Shown one piece after another: positions 16,268 through 22,874 of a stretch of DNA of 25,757 nucleotides (its first letter is position 1; each line of letters starts with the position of its first letter). The notes below the pieces were generated by a model. It had not been told where the DNA came from. It ran no database searches and worked only from the letters and a program-made list of their open reading frames with translations. Origin of the DNA: Methanomassiliicoccaceae archaeon UBA537. Its GTDB lineage: Archaea; Thermoplasmatota; Thermoplasmata; Methanomassiliicoccales; Methanomethylophilaceae. Both the position numbers and the translations under genes were made by a program. The stretch covers positions 29,387 to 55,143 of the forward strand of contig DATC01000049.1 of assembly GCA_002504495.1 (NCBI GenBank), read 5' to 3'.

Positions 16268-16915
16268 ATGGTTACACAGCAGGAAGCTAACGACAAGGCG
16301 AAGCAGTGCGTTCTCAAGTATGATGTCAAGGGCGCCAAGGCGATCGCGGAGCAGGCCGTTGCAGAGAAGCTCGACCTGGTCGATCTGATCAACAACGGAT
16401 TCACCGCCGGAATCAACGAGGTCGGCGAGCTCTTTGCACAGAAGAAGCTGTTCCTCCCCCACATCATGGCCGCGGCCAACGCGCTCAACGCCGGAATGGA
16501 CGTCATCACTCCCAACCTCGGGGGTGCAGCCGCCAGCTCCCGCGGGAAGTTCGTCATATGCACCATCGAGGGAGATATCCACTCGATCGGGAAGGACATC
16601 TGCGCCATCATGCTGAAGGTAGCGGGATTCGATGTCGTCAACCTGGGCCGCGATGTGAAGCTCTCCAACATCATCCAGGCGTGCAAGGAGAACAATGCGG
16701 TCGCAGTGGGGACCTCCGCGCTCATGACATCCACGATGGTCAACCAGAAGACCTTCGAGGAGATGATGAAGAAGGAGGGCCTCAAGGGCAAGTGCCTCAC
16801 CAACGTCGGAGGCGCGCCCGTCACGCAGCAGTGGGCTGACGAGATCGGAGCAGACGTCTACACCGAGACGTCTTCCGATATCGCCCCCAAGATGATCGCC
16901 GCATTGGACGGCTGA
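16268..16915 (+). CDS. mttC: Trimethylamine corrinoid protein MttC
   Basis: The product is 215 residues, the standard size for a methylamine corrinoid protein. An N-terminal four-helix cap (about 1-90) is followed by a Rossmann-like B12-binding domain. The cobalt-ligand motif DIHSIG is at 103-108, with H105 as the lower axial ligand, then VVNLGRDVK and GTSALMTSTM as expected. MttC carries the methyl group from MttB to the MtbA methyltransferase, which passes it to coenzyme M. The gene begins five bases after the mttB stop, with GGAGTGAT (16256-16263) overlapping the end of mttB as ribosome-binding site. It is therefore co-transcribed and probably translationally coupled. Two hairpins follow. 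MtbC or MtmC are close paralogues; pairing with mttB decides the name. Confidence 0.95.
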   Translation: MVTQQEANDKAKQCVLKYDVKGAKAIAEQAVAEKLDLVDLINNGFTAGINEVGELFAQKKLFLPHIMAAANALNAGMDVITPNLGGAAASSRGKFVICTIEGDIHSIGKDICAIMLKVAGFDVVNLGRDVKLSNIIQACKENNAVAVGTSALMTSTMVNQKTFEEMMKKEGLKGKCLTNVGGAPVTQQWADEIGADVYTETSSDIAPKMIAALDG

Positions 16916-16927
16916 TCGTCCCAAACA

Positions 16928-16953
16928 GGTCGCACTTGTTGCGACCATCTTTT
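16928..16953 (+). terminator. Hairpin and T-rich tail after mttC
   Basis: GGTCGCA-CTTGT-TGCGACC (16928-16946) is a perfect 7-bp stem followed by ATCTTTT, about a dozen bases after the mttC stop. Confidence 0.7.
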
Positions 16954-16968
16954 CATTTTATTCCTCCA

Positions 16969-16998
16969 GGCCGGATGCCCTGTCCGGCCGCCTTTTTT
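16969..16998 (+). terminator. Second hairpin terminator after mttC
   Basis: GGCCGGA-TGCCCTG-TCCGGCC (16969-16989) is a perfect 7-bp stem followed by GCC and six T residues. It forms a tandem pair with the hairpin just upstream and would isolate the marR promoter from mttBC read-through. Confidence 0.75.
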
Positions 16999-17041
16999 CA
17001 TGTTCCAGGCCTAGGATTGGAGAGGTGCTGCAGTTCTCAAT

Positions 17042-17080
17042 TTTATTGATTTAAACAATAAATTATTTATATGATATAAA
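17042..17080 (+). promoter_or_regulatory. marR promoter with two tandem AT palindromes
   Basis: TTTATTG-ATTTAAA-CAATAAA (17042-17062) has perfect 7-base arms. TTTATAT-G-ATATAAA (17066-17080) is a perfect 15-base palindrome that also supplies the TATA box. Palindromes of this size at the promoter are typical of MarR-type dimer operators, so autoregulation is a fair inference. The stretch 17048-17062 matches 14663-14677 before mttB at 14 of 15 bases. Confidence 0.5.
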
Positions 17081-17099
17081 TCCAATAATTATCGGGCGC

Positions 17100-17187
17100 C
17101 GCATCCAGAGCGGGGTCTTGAATCCCCTGTCGTCTACTCTCCTCCCACTTGTGGCGACAGGGGATCCGTTGAGTCTTAGTTTTTAAT
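17100..17187 (+). ncRNA. Candidate structured RNA or marR leader with anti-Shine-Dalgarno loop
   Basis: A perfect 11-bp stem ATCCCCTGTCG (17122-17132) / CGACAGGGGAT (17155-17165) encloses a 22-base loop containing TCCTCC (17140-17145), the complement of GGAGGA. An upstream GGGG (17112-17115) could pair with the CCCC of the stem instead, offering an alternative fold. A T-run (TTAGTTTTTAA) follows the stem. With the TATA box at 17073-17080 the transcript would start near 17100. It could be a ~85-nt small RNA ending at the T-run, or the 5' leader of marR. It has no tRNA fold and is not tRNA-Pyl. Confidence 0.4.
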
Positions 17188-17196
17188 ATCGATAAT

Positions 17197-17793
17197 ATGT
17201 ATTCAGAGTCCGTGGAGCCCTACGACACGTATTGGAATTCCTTTCTGCCGGCGTTCTTCGACAGGATGAGCCTTCAGATGAGGAAGAACATGACTTCCAT
17301 CGTGGAGCCGTACGGTCTCACCCACGCGCATGCTATCTATCTAATAGCATTGAAGCTCCAGGACGGTCAGACGATGGTGGGGCTGTCGCATTTCCTGGAT
17401 TTGGACACGGCCAATACGAATCGCGTCATCAAGGTCCTGCGTCAGAAGGGTCTCGTCTACGATGACAGGAAGTCCGAGAGCAACAAGAAGTACCGCATCT
17501 TCCTCACAGACGAGGGGAAGGAGTTGGCGGAGAGGGTTATGAACGGCGTCAGAGCGCTTAACGAGAGTTACTTTGCCGACGTGCCCCGCGAGAACATACT
17601 CATAATGCGCAATACTCTGATCCAGGTGCTCAGGAACATGAACCTGAACATCGACGAGTACATGCACTCGAAGTACGACGATCCGTTCTACACTCTTCTG
17701 CATATCGTTCCGCAGTCCGACGATGCCTATGAGGCGATTCCCAGTCGTGTGAGCGCCAAGAAGACCAAGAGAAGGAAGAATCAGCAGGATTGA
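17197..17793 (+). CDS. MarR-family winged-helix transcriptional regulator
   Basis: The product is 198 residues. An N-terminal helix (MSLQMRKNMTSIVEPYGLTHAHAIYLIAL) leads to the MarR winged helix. It includes MVGLSHFLDLDTANTNRVIKVLRQKGLVYDDRKSESNKKYRIFLTDEGKEL (about 65-115, quoted in family terms): recognition helix ANTNRVIKVLRQKGL, then the wing and the LTDEGKEL motif. A C-terminal dimerisation helix region follows, then a basic tail (KKTKRRKNQ). The ATG has no Shine-Dalgarno. Its leader carries the AT palindromes and the hairpin described nearby. Position just after mttBC and shared promoter blocks suggest control of itself, mttBC and perhaps the flavodoxin gene. The ligand is unknown. Confidence 0.85.
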   Translation: MYSESVEPYDTYWNSFLPAFFDRMSLQMRKNMTSIVEPYGLTHAHAIYLIALKLQDGQTMVGLSHFLDLDTANTNRVIKVLRQKGLVYDDRKSESNKKYRIFLTDEGKELAERVMNGVRALNESYFADVPRENILIMRNTLIQVLRNMNLNIDEYMHSKYDDPFYTLLHIVPQSDDAYEAIPSRVSAKKTKRRKNQQD

Positions 17794-17798
17794 TTGTT

Positions 17799-17814
17799 TG
17801 ATTCGAATTAATCA
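17799..17814 (+). promoter_or_regulatory. Small inverted repeat after marR
   Basis: TGATT-CGAATT-AATCA lies just past the marR stop. It could be a weak transcription-end hairpin or a protein site before the flavodoxin promoter. Confidence 0.25.
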
Positions 17815-17846
17815 CAAAGTTTATTTGGTTGCATCGTTGTTTCGGT

Positions 17847-17893
17847 GATTTTAATATAAAAAATTATCATTCTTTATTTATATTGATACAATC
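17847..17893 (+). promoter_or_regulatory. Promoter of the flavodoxin-like gene
   Basis: The block GATTTTAATATAAA (17847-17860) is followed by TTATTTATATTGATACAATC (17874-17893). The TATA-like part is centred about 26 bases before ATG 17906, so the transcript should be leaderless. TTATTTATAT and the following GATA/AATC match the marR promoter (17063-17082). Confidence 0.5.
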
Positions 17894-17905
17894 ATCGTAT
17901 CTTCG

Positions 17906-18550
17906 ATGGCAAGGATTGTCGCCCTGGTTGGAAGTCCCAATGAACGTGGCAACACCGCTGCGATTGTCAATTCTGTTTTGGACGGGGCCATGAGTCTATC
18001 CACAAACATGATCGTGTACCACAACCTGTGGAAAGCACCCGTTAACGATCGTGGCAGCTTCATTCTTCATTGCCATGATGATGCAAAGCCGCAGATTGAC
18101 CCGTCCATGCAGGCCATCCTCGACGATATTGAGGCGGCAGACGTCCTAGTGTTCGGGACCCCCGTCTATTTCGATATGCCGACTTCGCAGTTCCAACTTA
18201 TTCTGGAGTACATGTACAGCATGCTCTCTGCGGATTTCTCCGAGTCCATGTTGGCCGGGAAGAAGGCCATCGTGGCGGTGAGCTGCAGCAGGATAGATGA
18301 GAATTCGATCAACGTGGTCGATACAATCGCCCATTCCCTCGGCCAGTTCGGGATAGAAGTCGTTGATAGGATGATCTACCAGGACTGCAAGGGGCCGTTT
18401 GAGGGTGATCCGGAGGCAAGGCGTAGGGCGGCTGCCGTCGGTGCCAGGTTCGAGTACACCGTCGATGTGGGTCCGGAGCCCGAGATGATTCTTCTGAACC
18501 GACGTGGTCGGCGATTGCTCATATATCTCCGCGATGATGAGGTGGCATGA
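17906..18550 (+). CDS. Flavodoxin-like NAD(P)H-dependent FMN protein
   Basis: The product is 214 residues with a flavodoxin fold. The N-terminal beta strand and phosphate loop IVALVGSPNERGNTAAIV (4-21) bind FMN phosphate. DVLVFGTPVYFDMPTSQFQLILE (about 80-103) is the typical second FMN-contacting segment of the NADPH-dependent FMN reductase / iron-sulfur flavoprotein group. The compact cysteine motif of iron-sulfur flavoproteins is missing (only isolated cysteines, as in LHCHDD), so a [4Fe-4S] cluster is unlikely. Probable role: two-electron flavin redox transfer or quinone/oxidative-stress reduction; a link to reductive activation of the corrinoid system is speculative. The ATG lies at leaderless distance from a TATA box. 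Its stop overlaps the next gene (ATGA), so both form one operon. Confidence 0.82.
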   Translation: MARIVALVGSPNERGNTAAIVNSVLDGAMSLSTNMIVYHNLWKAPVNDRGSFILHCHDDAKPQIDPSMQAILDDIEAADVLVFGTPVYFDMPTSQFQLILEYMYSMLSADFSESMLAGKKAIVAVSCSRIDENSINVVDTIAHSLGQFGIEVVDRMIYQDCKGPFEGDPEARRRAAAVGARFEYTVDVGPEPEMILLNRRGRRLLIYLRDDEVA

Positions 18551-19359
18551 GATTCGGTCCGGCAGGCTATCCCGCGGCAGGGAAGACGCCCGAGAAGGCG
18601 CTCGAGTACACCCGTTCGATAGGTTTGGACGCCTTGGAGGTGGAGTTCGTTCGCGGGGCCAGGATCAAGCTGGAGCGGGCTTCCGAGATCGGATCCAAGG
18701 CCAAGGATCTGGACATCAGGCTTAGTTGCCACGCGCCGTATTTCATCAGCTTCAACTCTGACAATCCCGAGACTCGCGAGAAGAGCGTGGATTGGGTTAC
18801 CAGTACCGCGCGTGCCGCCCATGCACTTGGAGCGTACATCATCGTCATTCATGCGGCATCTTATGGCAAATCGCCTGGGACAGCTTTGGACTCGGTGTGC
18901 GACGGTCTGTCCCGTTGCAAGGATGTGCTGGACGATGAGGGTGTGAAGGACGTCGTCCTCGGTGTGGAGACGATGGGGAAGCTCGGTCAGTTCGGGACCT
19001 TGGATGAGATCGCGCAGGTCATCGACAGGGTGGATGGAGTTCGCCCCGTTTTGGATGTCGCCCACGTGCATGCGCGCGGTCGCGGCTGTCTGAAGACGGA
19101 GCAGGACATGAAGGACCTCACGGATCAGTTCTTCTCGCTCTCCGGGCCGATCGCCCACTTCCACATAAGCTGCATCAAATATGGGGAGAAGGGCGAGATC
19201 AGCCATCTGCCTTTGGAGGCCAAGGATCCTGACATGTCCATGCTGGCACATGTACTTCAGGACGCTGATAGGGACTGCACCTTCATCAGTGAGTCGCCGT
19301 TGATAGAGAAGGATGCTGTCGTATTCCGCGACATGTTTCCCCAATATAGACGCGTCTGA
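18547..19359 (+). CDS. Endonuclease IV-like TIM-barrel protein (xylose isomerase-like)
   Basis: The product is 270 residues, the size of archaeal endonuclease IV (Nfo) homologues. The predicted metal ligands are nearly complete and in order: H62 (SCHAPYF), H102 (VIHAASY), E141 (GVETMGK), D170 and H173 (LDVAHVHARG), H206 (AHFHIS), H220 (EISHLP) and E249 (SESPL). The aspartate that normally precedes the H220-equivalent by two residues is replaced (E-I-S-H), so the trinuclear zinc site may differ. Endonuclease IV cuts DNA at abasic sites, which would fit with the glycosylase elsewhere in the window. A sugar isomerase/epimerase of the same fold is the alternative. It overlaps the flavodoxin stop by four bases and should be translationally coupled. 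Confidence 0.82.
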   Translation: MRFGPAGYPAAGKTPEKALEYTRSIGLDALEVEFVRGARIKLERASEIGSKAKDLDIRLSCHAPYFISFNSDNPETREKSVDWVTSTARAAHALGAYIIVIHAASYGKSPGTALDSVCDGLSRCKDVLDDEGVKDVVLGVETMGKLGQFGTLDEIAQVIDRVDGVRPVLDVAHVHARGRGCLKTEQDMKDLTDQFFSLSGPIAHFHISCIKYGEKGEISHLPLEAKDPDMSMLAHVLQDADRDCTFISESPLIEKDAVVFRDMFPQYRRV

Positions 19360-19363
19360 ACTG

Positions 19364-19372
19364 TTTATATAG
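19364..19372 (+). promoter_or_regulatory. TATA box for tRNA-Thr
   Basis: TTTATATAG is centred about 28 bases before the first base of the tRNA, as expected for an archaeal tRNA promoter. Confidence 0.6.
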
Positions 19373-19395
19373 CTGTACTCCATCGCCGTCTCAGT

Positions 19396-19467
19396 GCCAC
19401 TGTGGCTCAGCGGTAGAGCAACGGTTTCGTAAACCGTGGGCCGGGGGTTCGATTCCCTCCAGTGGCT
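19396..19467 (+). tRNA. tRNA-Thr (anticodon CGT)
   Basis: A full cloverleaf can be drawn. The acceptor stem is GCCACTG/CAGTGGC, the D arm contains GGCTCAGCGGTAGAGC, and the anticodon stem ACGGT/ACCGT has loop TTCGTAA (anticodon CGT at 19428-19430). The T stem is GGGGG/CCCTC with one G-T pair and loop TTCGATT. The discriminator base is T. No CCA is encoded, unlike the tRNA-Phe in this window. It decodes ACG. Confidence 0.95.
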
Positions 19468-19506
19468 CCTTTCCATTCCATTTGCATGGGCGGAGCCTTG
19501 GGTTCC

Positions 19507-19530
19507 GGCCCGTCCTCTCGAGAACGGGCC
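19507..19530 (-). terminator. Hairpin between tRNA-Thr and thiC
   Basis: GGCCCGT (19507-19513) pairs perfectly with ACGGGCC (19524-19530). The loop contains the palindrome TCTCGAGA. It lies nine bases beyond the thiC stop, so it probably marks the thiC 3' end. No T-run follows on the minus strand, so intrinsic termination is uncertain. Confidence 0.45.
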
Positions 19531-19538
19531 GTCGTCAC

Positions 19539-20837
19539 TCAGCAGTCGTGCTTCCCCTCGTCTTCGTCTCCCATGTACATCTTCACGATCTTGACTGCGC
19601 AGACGTCCCCGCACATGGAGCATCCCTCCGATTCCTCGGTGCATCCCCTGCTTCTGTACCTGCGGGCCTTGTCCTCGTCGATGCAGACCTTGTACATACC
19701 TTCCCAGTCCAGAGCCTTCCTTGCTCTGGCCATGGCATCGTCGCGCTCCCTGCCGATGCCTCTGCAAAGGTCTCCGACATGGGCGGCGATCTTCGATGCG
19801 ATAACACCTTCGCGGACGTCGTCCACGTCCGGCAGGGACAAATGCTCCGCGGGAGTGAGATAGCAGAGGAAGTCTGCGCCTGCACGAGCGGCTACGGCGC
19901 CCCCTATGGCTCCGACGATGTGATCGTAACCGGGAGCGATGTCTGTGACGAGCGGTCCGAGGACATAGAAGGGTGCTCCTTCGCACAGGGACTTCTCGAG
20001 CTTCATGTTGAGCTCGACCTGGTCCAGGGGAACGTGGCCGGGACCTTCCACCATAGTCTGCACTCCCGCATCTCTGGCGCGCCGCACTAGATGACCCAGC
20101 GTCATGAGTTCCGAGATTTGCGCCTGATCGGTGGCATCACTAATGCATCCCGGTCTGAAGCCATCACCAAGCGACAGTGTGAACTCGTACTTCCTTGCCA
20201 TTTCCAGAAGGTAGTCGTAGTTCTTGTAGAGGGGATTCTCCTCTTCGTTGTGTAGGATCCACGCGGTGAGGAACGATCCTCCTCTGGAGACGACGTCCAT
20301 GATTCTCCCGCGCTTCTTCAGCCAGCCGACGGATTCGCGGGTTATGCCGCAATGGACAGTCATGAAGTCCATCCCGTCCTTCGCATGCTTCTCTATGCCG
20401 TTGAAGATGTCGTCCTCCGTCATCTCCACTACGGCGTTCTTCCTGGCGGCGGTCAGACCGGTCTGGTATATTGGGACGGATCCCATCATCACAGGGCATT
20501 CGGAAAGGAGTCTGGCACGTATGGCGTCTATGTCTCCGCCGGTGCTCAGGTCCATCACGGCATCGGCGCCGTACTTCATCGCGACCTTCAGTTTCTCGAT
20601 CTCCGCATCCAGGTCCACTATGTCCCGGGACGTCCCTAGGTTCACGTTGATCTTCACGGAGAGGCCCTCGCCTATGGCCGCGGGCTTCGCATCGTGGATT
20701 GGGTTGTGGGGTGCGCAGATCCGTCCGGACGCCAGTCCTCTGCATACGAATTCCGGCGAGACTCCCTCGTCCTCCGCGATGCGTCTCATCAGCTCCGTAA
20801 TCTCGCCTCTGCGGGCCTGCTCCATGATGGTGCTCAT
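19539..20837 (-). CDS. thiC: Phosphomethylpyrimidine synthase ThiC (or ThiC-like BzaF)
   Basis: The product is 432 residues. The radical SAM enzyme ThiC converts 5-aminoimidazole ribotide to the HMP-P pyrimidine of thiamin. Family blocks are present throughout: KINVNLGTS, VMDLSTGGDI, GSVPIYQT, VHCGITRES, SRGGSFL, SLGDGFRPGC, MVEGPGHVPL, LGPLVTDIAPGYDHI and YLTPAEHLSLP. The C-terminal cluster motif is C406-x2-C409-x3-C413, one residue shorter than the CX2CX4C of E. coli ThiC, a form I associate with anaerobes. BzaF, a ThiC paralogue that makes 5-hydroxybenzimidazole for cobamides, cannot be excluded from sequence reading alone, and this organism depends on cobamides. It is divergent from gyrB across an unusual alternating tract. 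No TPP riboswitch fits in the short leader. Confidence 0.9.
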   Translation of the reverse strand: MSTIMEQARRGEITELMRRIAEDEGVSPEFVCRGLASGRICAPHNPIHDAKPAAIGEGLSVKINVNLGTSRDIVDLDAEIEKLKVAMKYGADAVMDLSTGGDIDAIRARLLSECPVMMGSVPIYQTGLTAARKNAVVEMTEDDIFNGIEKHAKDGMDFMTVHCGITRESVGWLKKRGRIMDVVSRGGSFLTAWILHNEEENPLYKNYDYLLEMARKYEFTLSLGDGFRPGCISDATDQAQISELMTLGHLVRRARDAGVQTMVEGPGHVPLDQVELNMKLEKSLCEGAPFYVLGPLVTDIAPGYDHIVGAIGGAVAARAGADFLCYLTPAEHLSLPDVDDVREGVIASKIAAHVGDLCRGIGRERDDAMARARKALDWEGMYKVCIDEDKARRYRSRGCTEESEGCSMCGDVCAVKIVKMYMGDEDEGKHDC

Positions 20838-20880
20838 GGTCGGTGCGTATCGAATCGATGTTTATTGCTGTTGGGTCTGA

Positions 20881-20890
20881 CTTTTTATAA
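20881..20890 (-). promoter_or_regulatory. TATA box for thiC
   Basis: Minus-strand TTATAAAAAG lies about 49 bases before the thiC ATG. It would give a leader of about 22 bases, too short for a riboswitch. It abuts the alternating purine-pyrimidine tract. Confidence 0.5.
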
Positions 20891-20930
20891 TACGCGCGCG
20901 CGTGTTGCGCGCACACACGCACGTTATATA
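20890..20930. repeat. Alternating purine-pyrimidine (Z-DNA-type) tract
   Basis: Forty-one bases alternate purine and pyrimidine with only two phase breaks (between 20905/20906 and 20924/20925). They comprise CG repeats, then a GCGCGCACACACGC stretch, then TATATA. The CG part also forms inverted repeats such as GCGTGT / ACACGC. This is the type of sequence most prone to left-handed Z-DNA under negative supercoiling. It lies between the thiC and gyrB TATA boxes. Confidence 0.75.
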
Positions 20931-20931
20931 T
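20923..20931 (+). promoter_or_regulatory. TATA box for gyrB-gyrA
   Basis: GTTATATAT is centred about 26 bases before ATG 20953, so transcription should start at or next to that codon. It is the downstream end of the alternating tract. Confidence 0.55.
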
Positions 20932-20952
20932 TATCATTGCATGGGTCCCGCA

Positions 20953-22869
20953 ATGAGCCTCAATGATGGGAACTTCAAGAAGGCCGAAGAGGAGTACGAT
21001 GCGGATTCCATCGTTGCACTCCACGGCCTCGAAGCAGTAAGGAAAAGGCCCGGGATGTACATCGGTTCGACGGATTCCCGCGGACTCCACCACATGGTCT
21101 ACGAGGTCGTCGACAACGGAATCGACGAGGTCATGGCCGGATTCGCCACGGAGGTGGATGTCACCATCAATGAGGACGGATCCATCACAGTCTCGGACGA
21201 CGGAAGGGGCATACCCACCGCCATAAACCATGCGGAGGGCAAATCGGCACTCGAGATGTGCCTGACCGATCTTCACGCCGGAGGCAAGTTCAATCAGAAC
21301 AGCTACAAGGTTTCCGGAGGACTGCACGGCGTCGGAGTATCGGTCGTCAATGCGCTGTCATCGAGACTCGTTGCAGTCGTCGACAGGGAGGGCAAGCGTT
21401 TCAGGCAGTCCTACCGCATCGGCGTGCCCGACGGTCCCGTCGAGGTCATAGGGGATTCCGATCGTCACGGCACCACGATAACGTTCTGGCCTGATCCGGA
21501 CATGTTCGAGACCGTCGTCTTCGACTACGCCACTCTTCAGAACAGATTCCGCAACCAGGCGTTCCTCAACAAGGAGGCGACCATCAACTTCGAGGACAAG
21601 CGCACCGGCAAGAAGGAGCGCTTCCATTACGATGGCGGGGTGTCCGAGTTCGTCATGTATCTCAACAGGTCGAAGACTCCTCTCCATCCGGACCCTATAC
21701 GTGTATCCGGCGAGAGGAACGGTGTCGTCATCGACATCGCCATGCAGTGGACCGACGGGTACAACGAGGAGATCGATTCCTTCGTCAACACGATCTTCAC
21801 GCCCGAGGGAGGAACCCATCTCACCGGGTTCAGGACCTCGCTGACCAAGAGCCTCAACGATTATGGGAAAACCAACGGCCTGCTGAAGGACACGACCCTG
21901 GAAGGGAGCGACTGCCGCGAGGGCCTTACGGCGATCGTGAGCATCAGGATGCCGGAGCCCCAGTTCGAGGGGCAGACCAAGGCCAAGCTCGGCAGCAGCG
22001 TGGCCCAGGGAGCAGTATCGGGACTCATGAACGACAAGTTCGCCGAGTTCCTCCTGGAGAATCCCTCCGTTGCTCAGACCATCGTGAAGAAGGCCATCTC
22101 CGCGTACGAGGGCCGCGAAGCCGCCAGGAAAGCCCGCGATGCCACCAGGAGGAAGAGCGTCCTCGAGACGACCAGCCTTCCGGGAAAGCTCGCAGACTGC
22201 TCCGAGAGGGATCCCGCCAAGTGCGAGCTCTACATCGTGGAGGGGGACTCCGCAGGAGGAAGCGCCAAGCAGGGCAGGGACAGGCAGTTCCAGGCCATAC
22301 TGCCTCTGAGAGGGAAGATCCTCAATGTGGAGAAGGCCCGCCCGGACAAGCTCCTGGACCACGAGGAGATCAAGAACCTCGCCATCGCCATCGGCGGCGG
22401 CATAGGGAAGGAGTTCGATGTTAGCAAGATCCGCTACCACAACGTCGTCATAATGACCGATGCCGATGTGGACGGAGCGCACATCGGAACGCTTCTGCTC
22501 ACCCTGTTCTACAGGCAGATGCGCCCTCTCATCGAGGCGGGCCATGTGTACATCGCCATGCCTCCGCTCTACAGGGTCTACAAGGGGAAGAAGCAGATCT
22601 ACGCGTACAACGACGAGGAGATGGCGGCCGCAGTCGCCGAGCTCGGGCAGGGCGCGAACGTCTCCAGGTACAAGGGTCTGGGAGAGATGAACCCCCAGCA
22701 GCTCTGGGAGACCACCATGAATCCAGAGACCAGGGTGATGAAGAAGATCATGATCGAGGATGCGATCCTCTCCGACCAGCTCTTCTCCGTTCTCATGGGA
22801 GAGGACGTCGGGCCCAGGCGCGAATTCATCATCGAGCATGCCCACGAGGTCGTCAACCTGGATGTGTGA
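20953..22869 (+). CDS. gyrB: DNA gyrase subunit B
   Basis: The product is 638 residues from ATG 20953 (MSLNDG), chosen because the TATA box predicts a leaderless start there; ATG 20941 is four codons upstream. The GHKL ATPase domain shows VDNGIDEVMAG, SDDGRGIPT and GGLHGVGVSVVNALS. The TOPRIM domain has EGDSAGGSAKQGRDR, LPLRGKILNVEKAR and the metal-binding DADVDGAHI. QLWETTMNP is near the C terminus. The length is that of the short GyrB type, lacking the ~165-residue insert of E. coli GyrB (804). With GyrA it introduces negative supercoils using ATP. Gyrase in euryarchaea is generally considered acquired from bacteria. It forms an operon with gyrA, five bases downstream. Confidence 0.97.
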   Translation: MSLNDGNFKKAEEEYDADSIVALHGLEAVRKRPGMYIGSTDSRGLHHMVYEVVDNGIDEVMAGFATEVDVTINEDGSITVSDDGRGIPTAINHAEGKSALEMCLTDLHAGGKFNQNSYKVSGGLHGVGVSVVNALSSRLVAVVDREGKRFRQSYRIGVPDGPVEVIGDSDRHGTTITFWPDPDMFETVVFDYATLQNRFRNQAFLNKEATINFEDKRTGKKERFHYDGGVSEFVMYLNRSKTPLHPDPIRVSGERNGVVIDIAMQWTDGYNEEIDSFVNTIFTPEGGTHLTGFRTSLTKSLNDYGKTNGLLKDTTLEGSDCREGLTAIVSIRMPEPQFEGQTKAKLGSSVAQGAVSGLMNDKFAEFLLENPSVAQTIVKKAISAYEGREAARKARDATRRKSVLETTSLPGKLADCSERDPAKCELYIVEGDSAGGSAKQGRDRQFQAILPLRGKILNVEKARPDKLLDHEEIKNLAIAIGGGIGKEFDVSKIRYHNVVIMTDADVDGAHIGTLLLTLFYRQMRPLIEAGHVYIAMPPLYRVYKGKKQIYAYNDEEMAAAVAELGQGANVSRYKGLGEMNPQQLWETTMNPETRVMKKIMIEDAILSDQLFSVLMGEDVGPRREFIIEHAHEVVNLDV

Positions 22870-22874
22870 TAGCC

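Noticed and set aside
17100..17187. tRNA-Pyl (pylT) between mttC and marR
   Set aside because: No acceptor/T-arm cloverleaf and no CTA anticodon loop; the fold is one long hairpin.
18055..18095. Third copy of the fic-flanking repeat
   Set aside because: Only TTCATT and GATGCAAAG fragments with wrong spacing inside the flavodoxin coding sequence; probably chance.
20838..20890. TPP riboswitch before thiC
   Set aside because: The predicted leader is about 20-50 bases, too short, and no conserved TPP-aptamer motif is visible.
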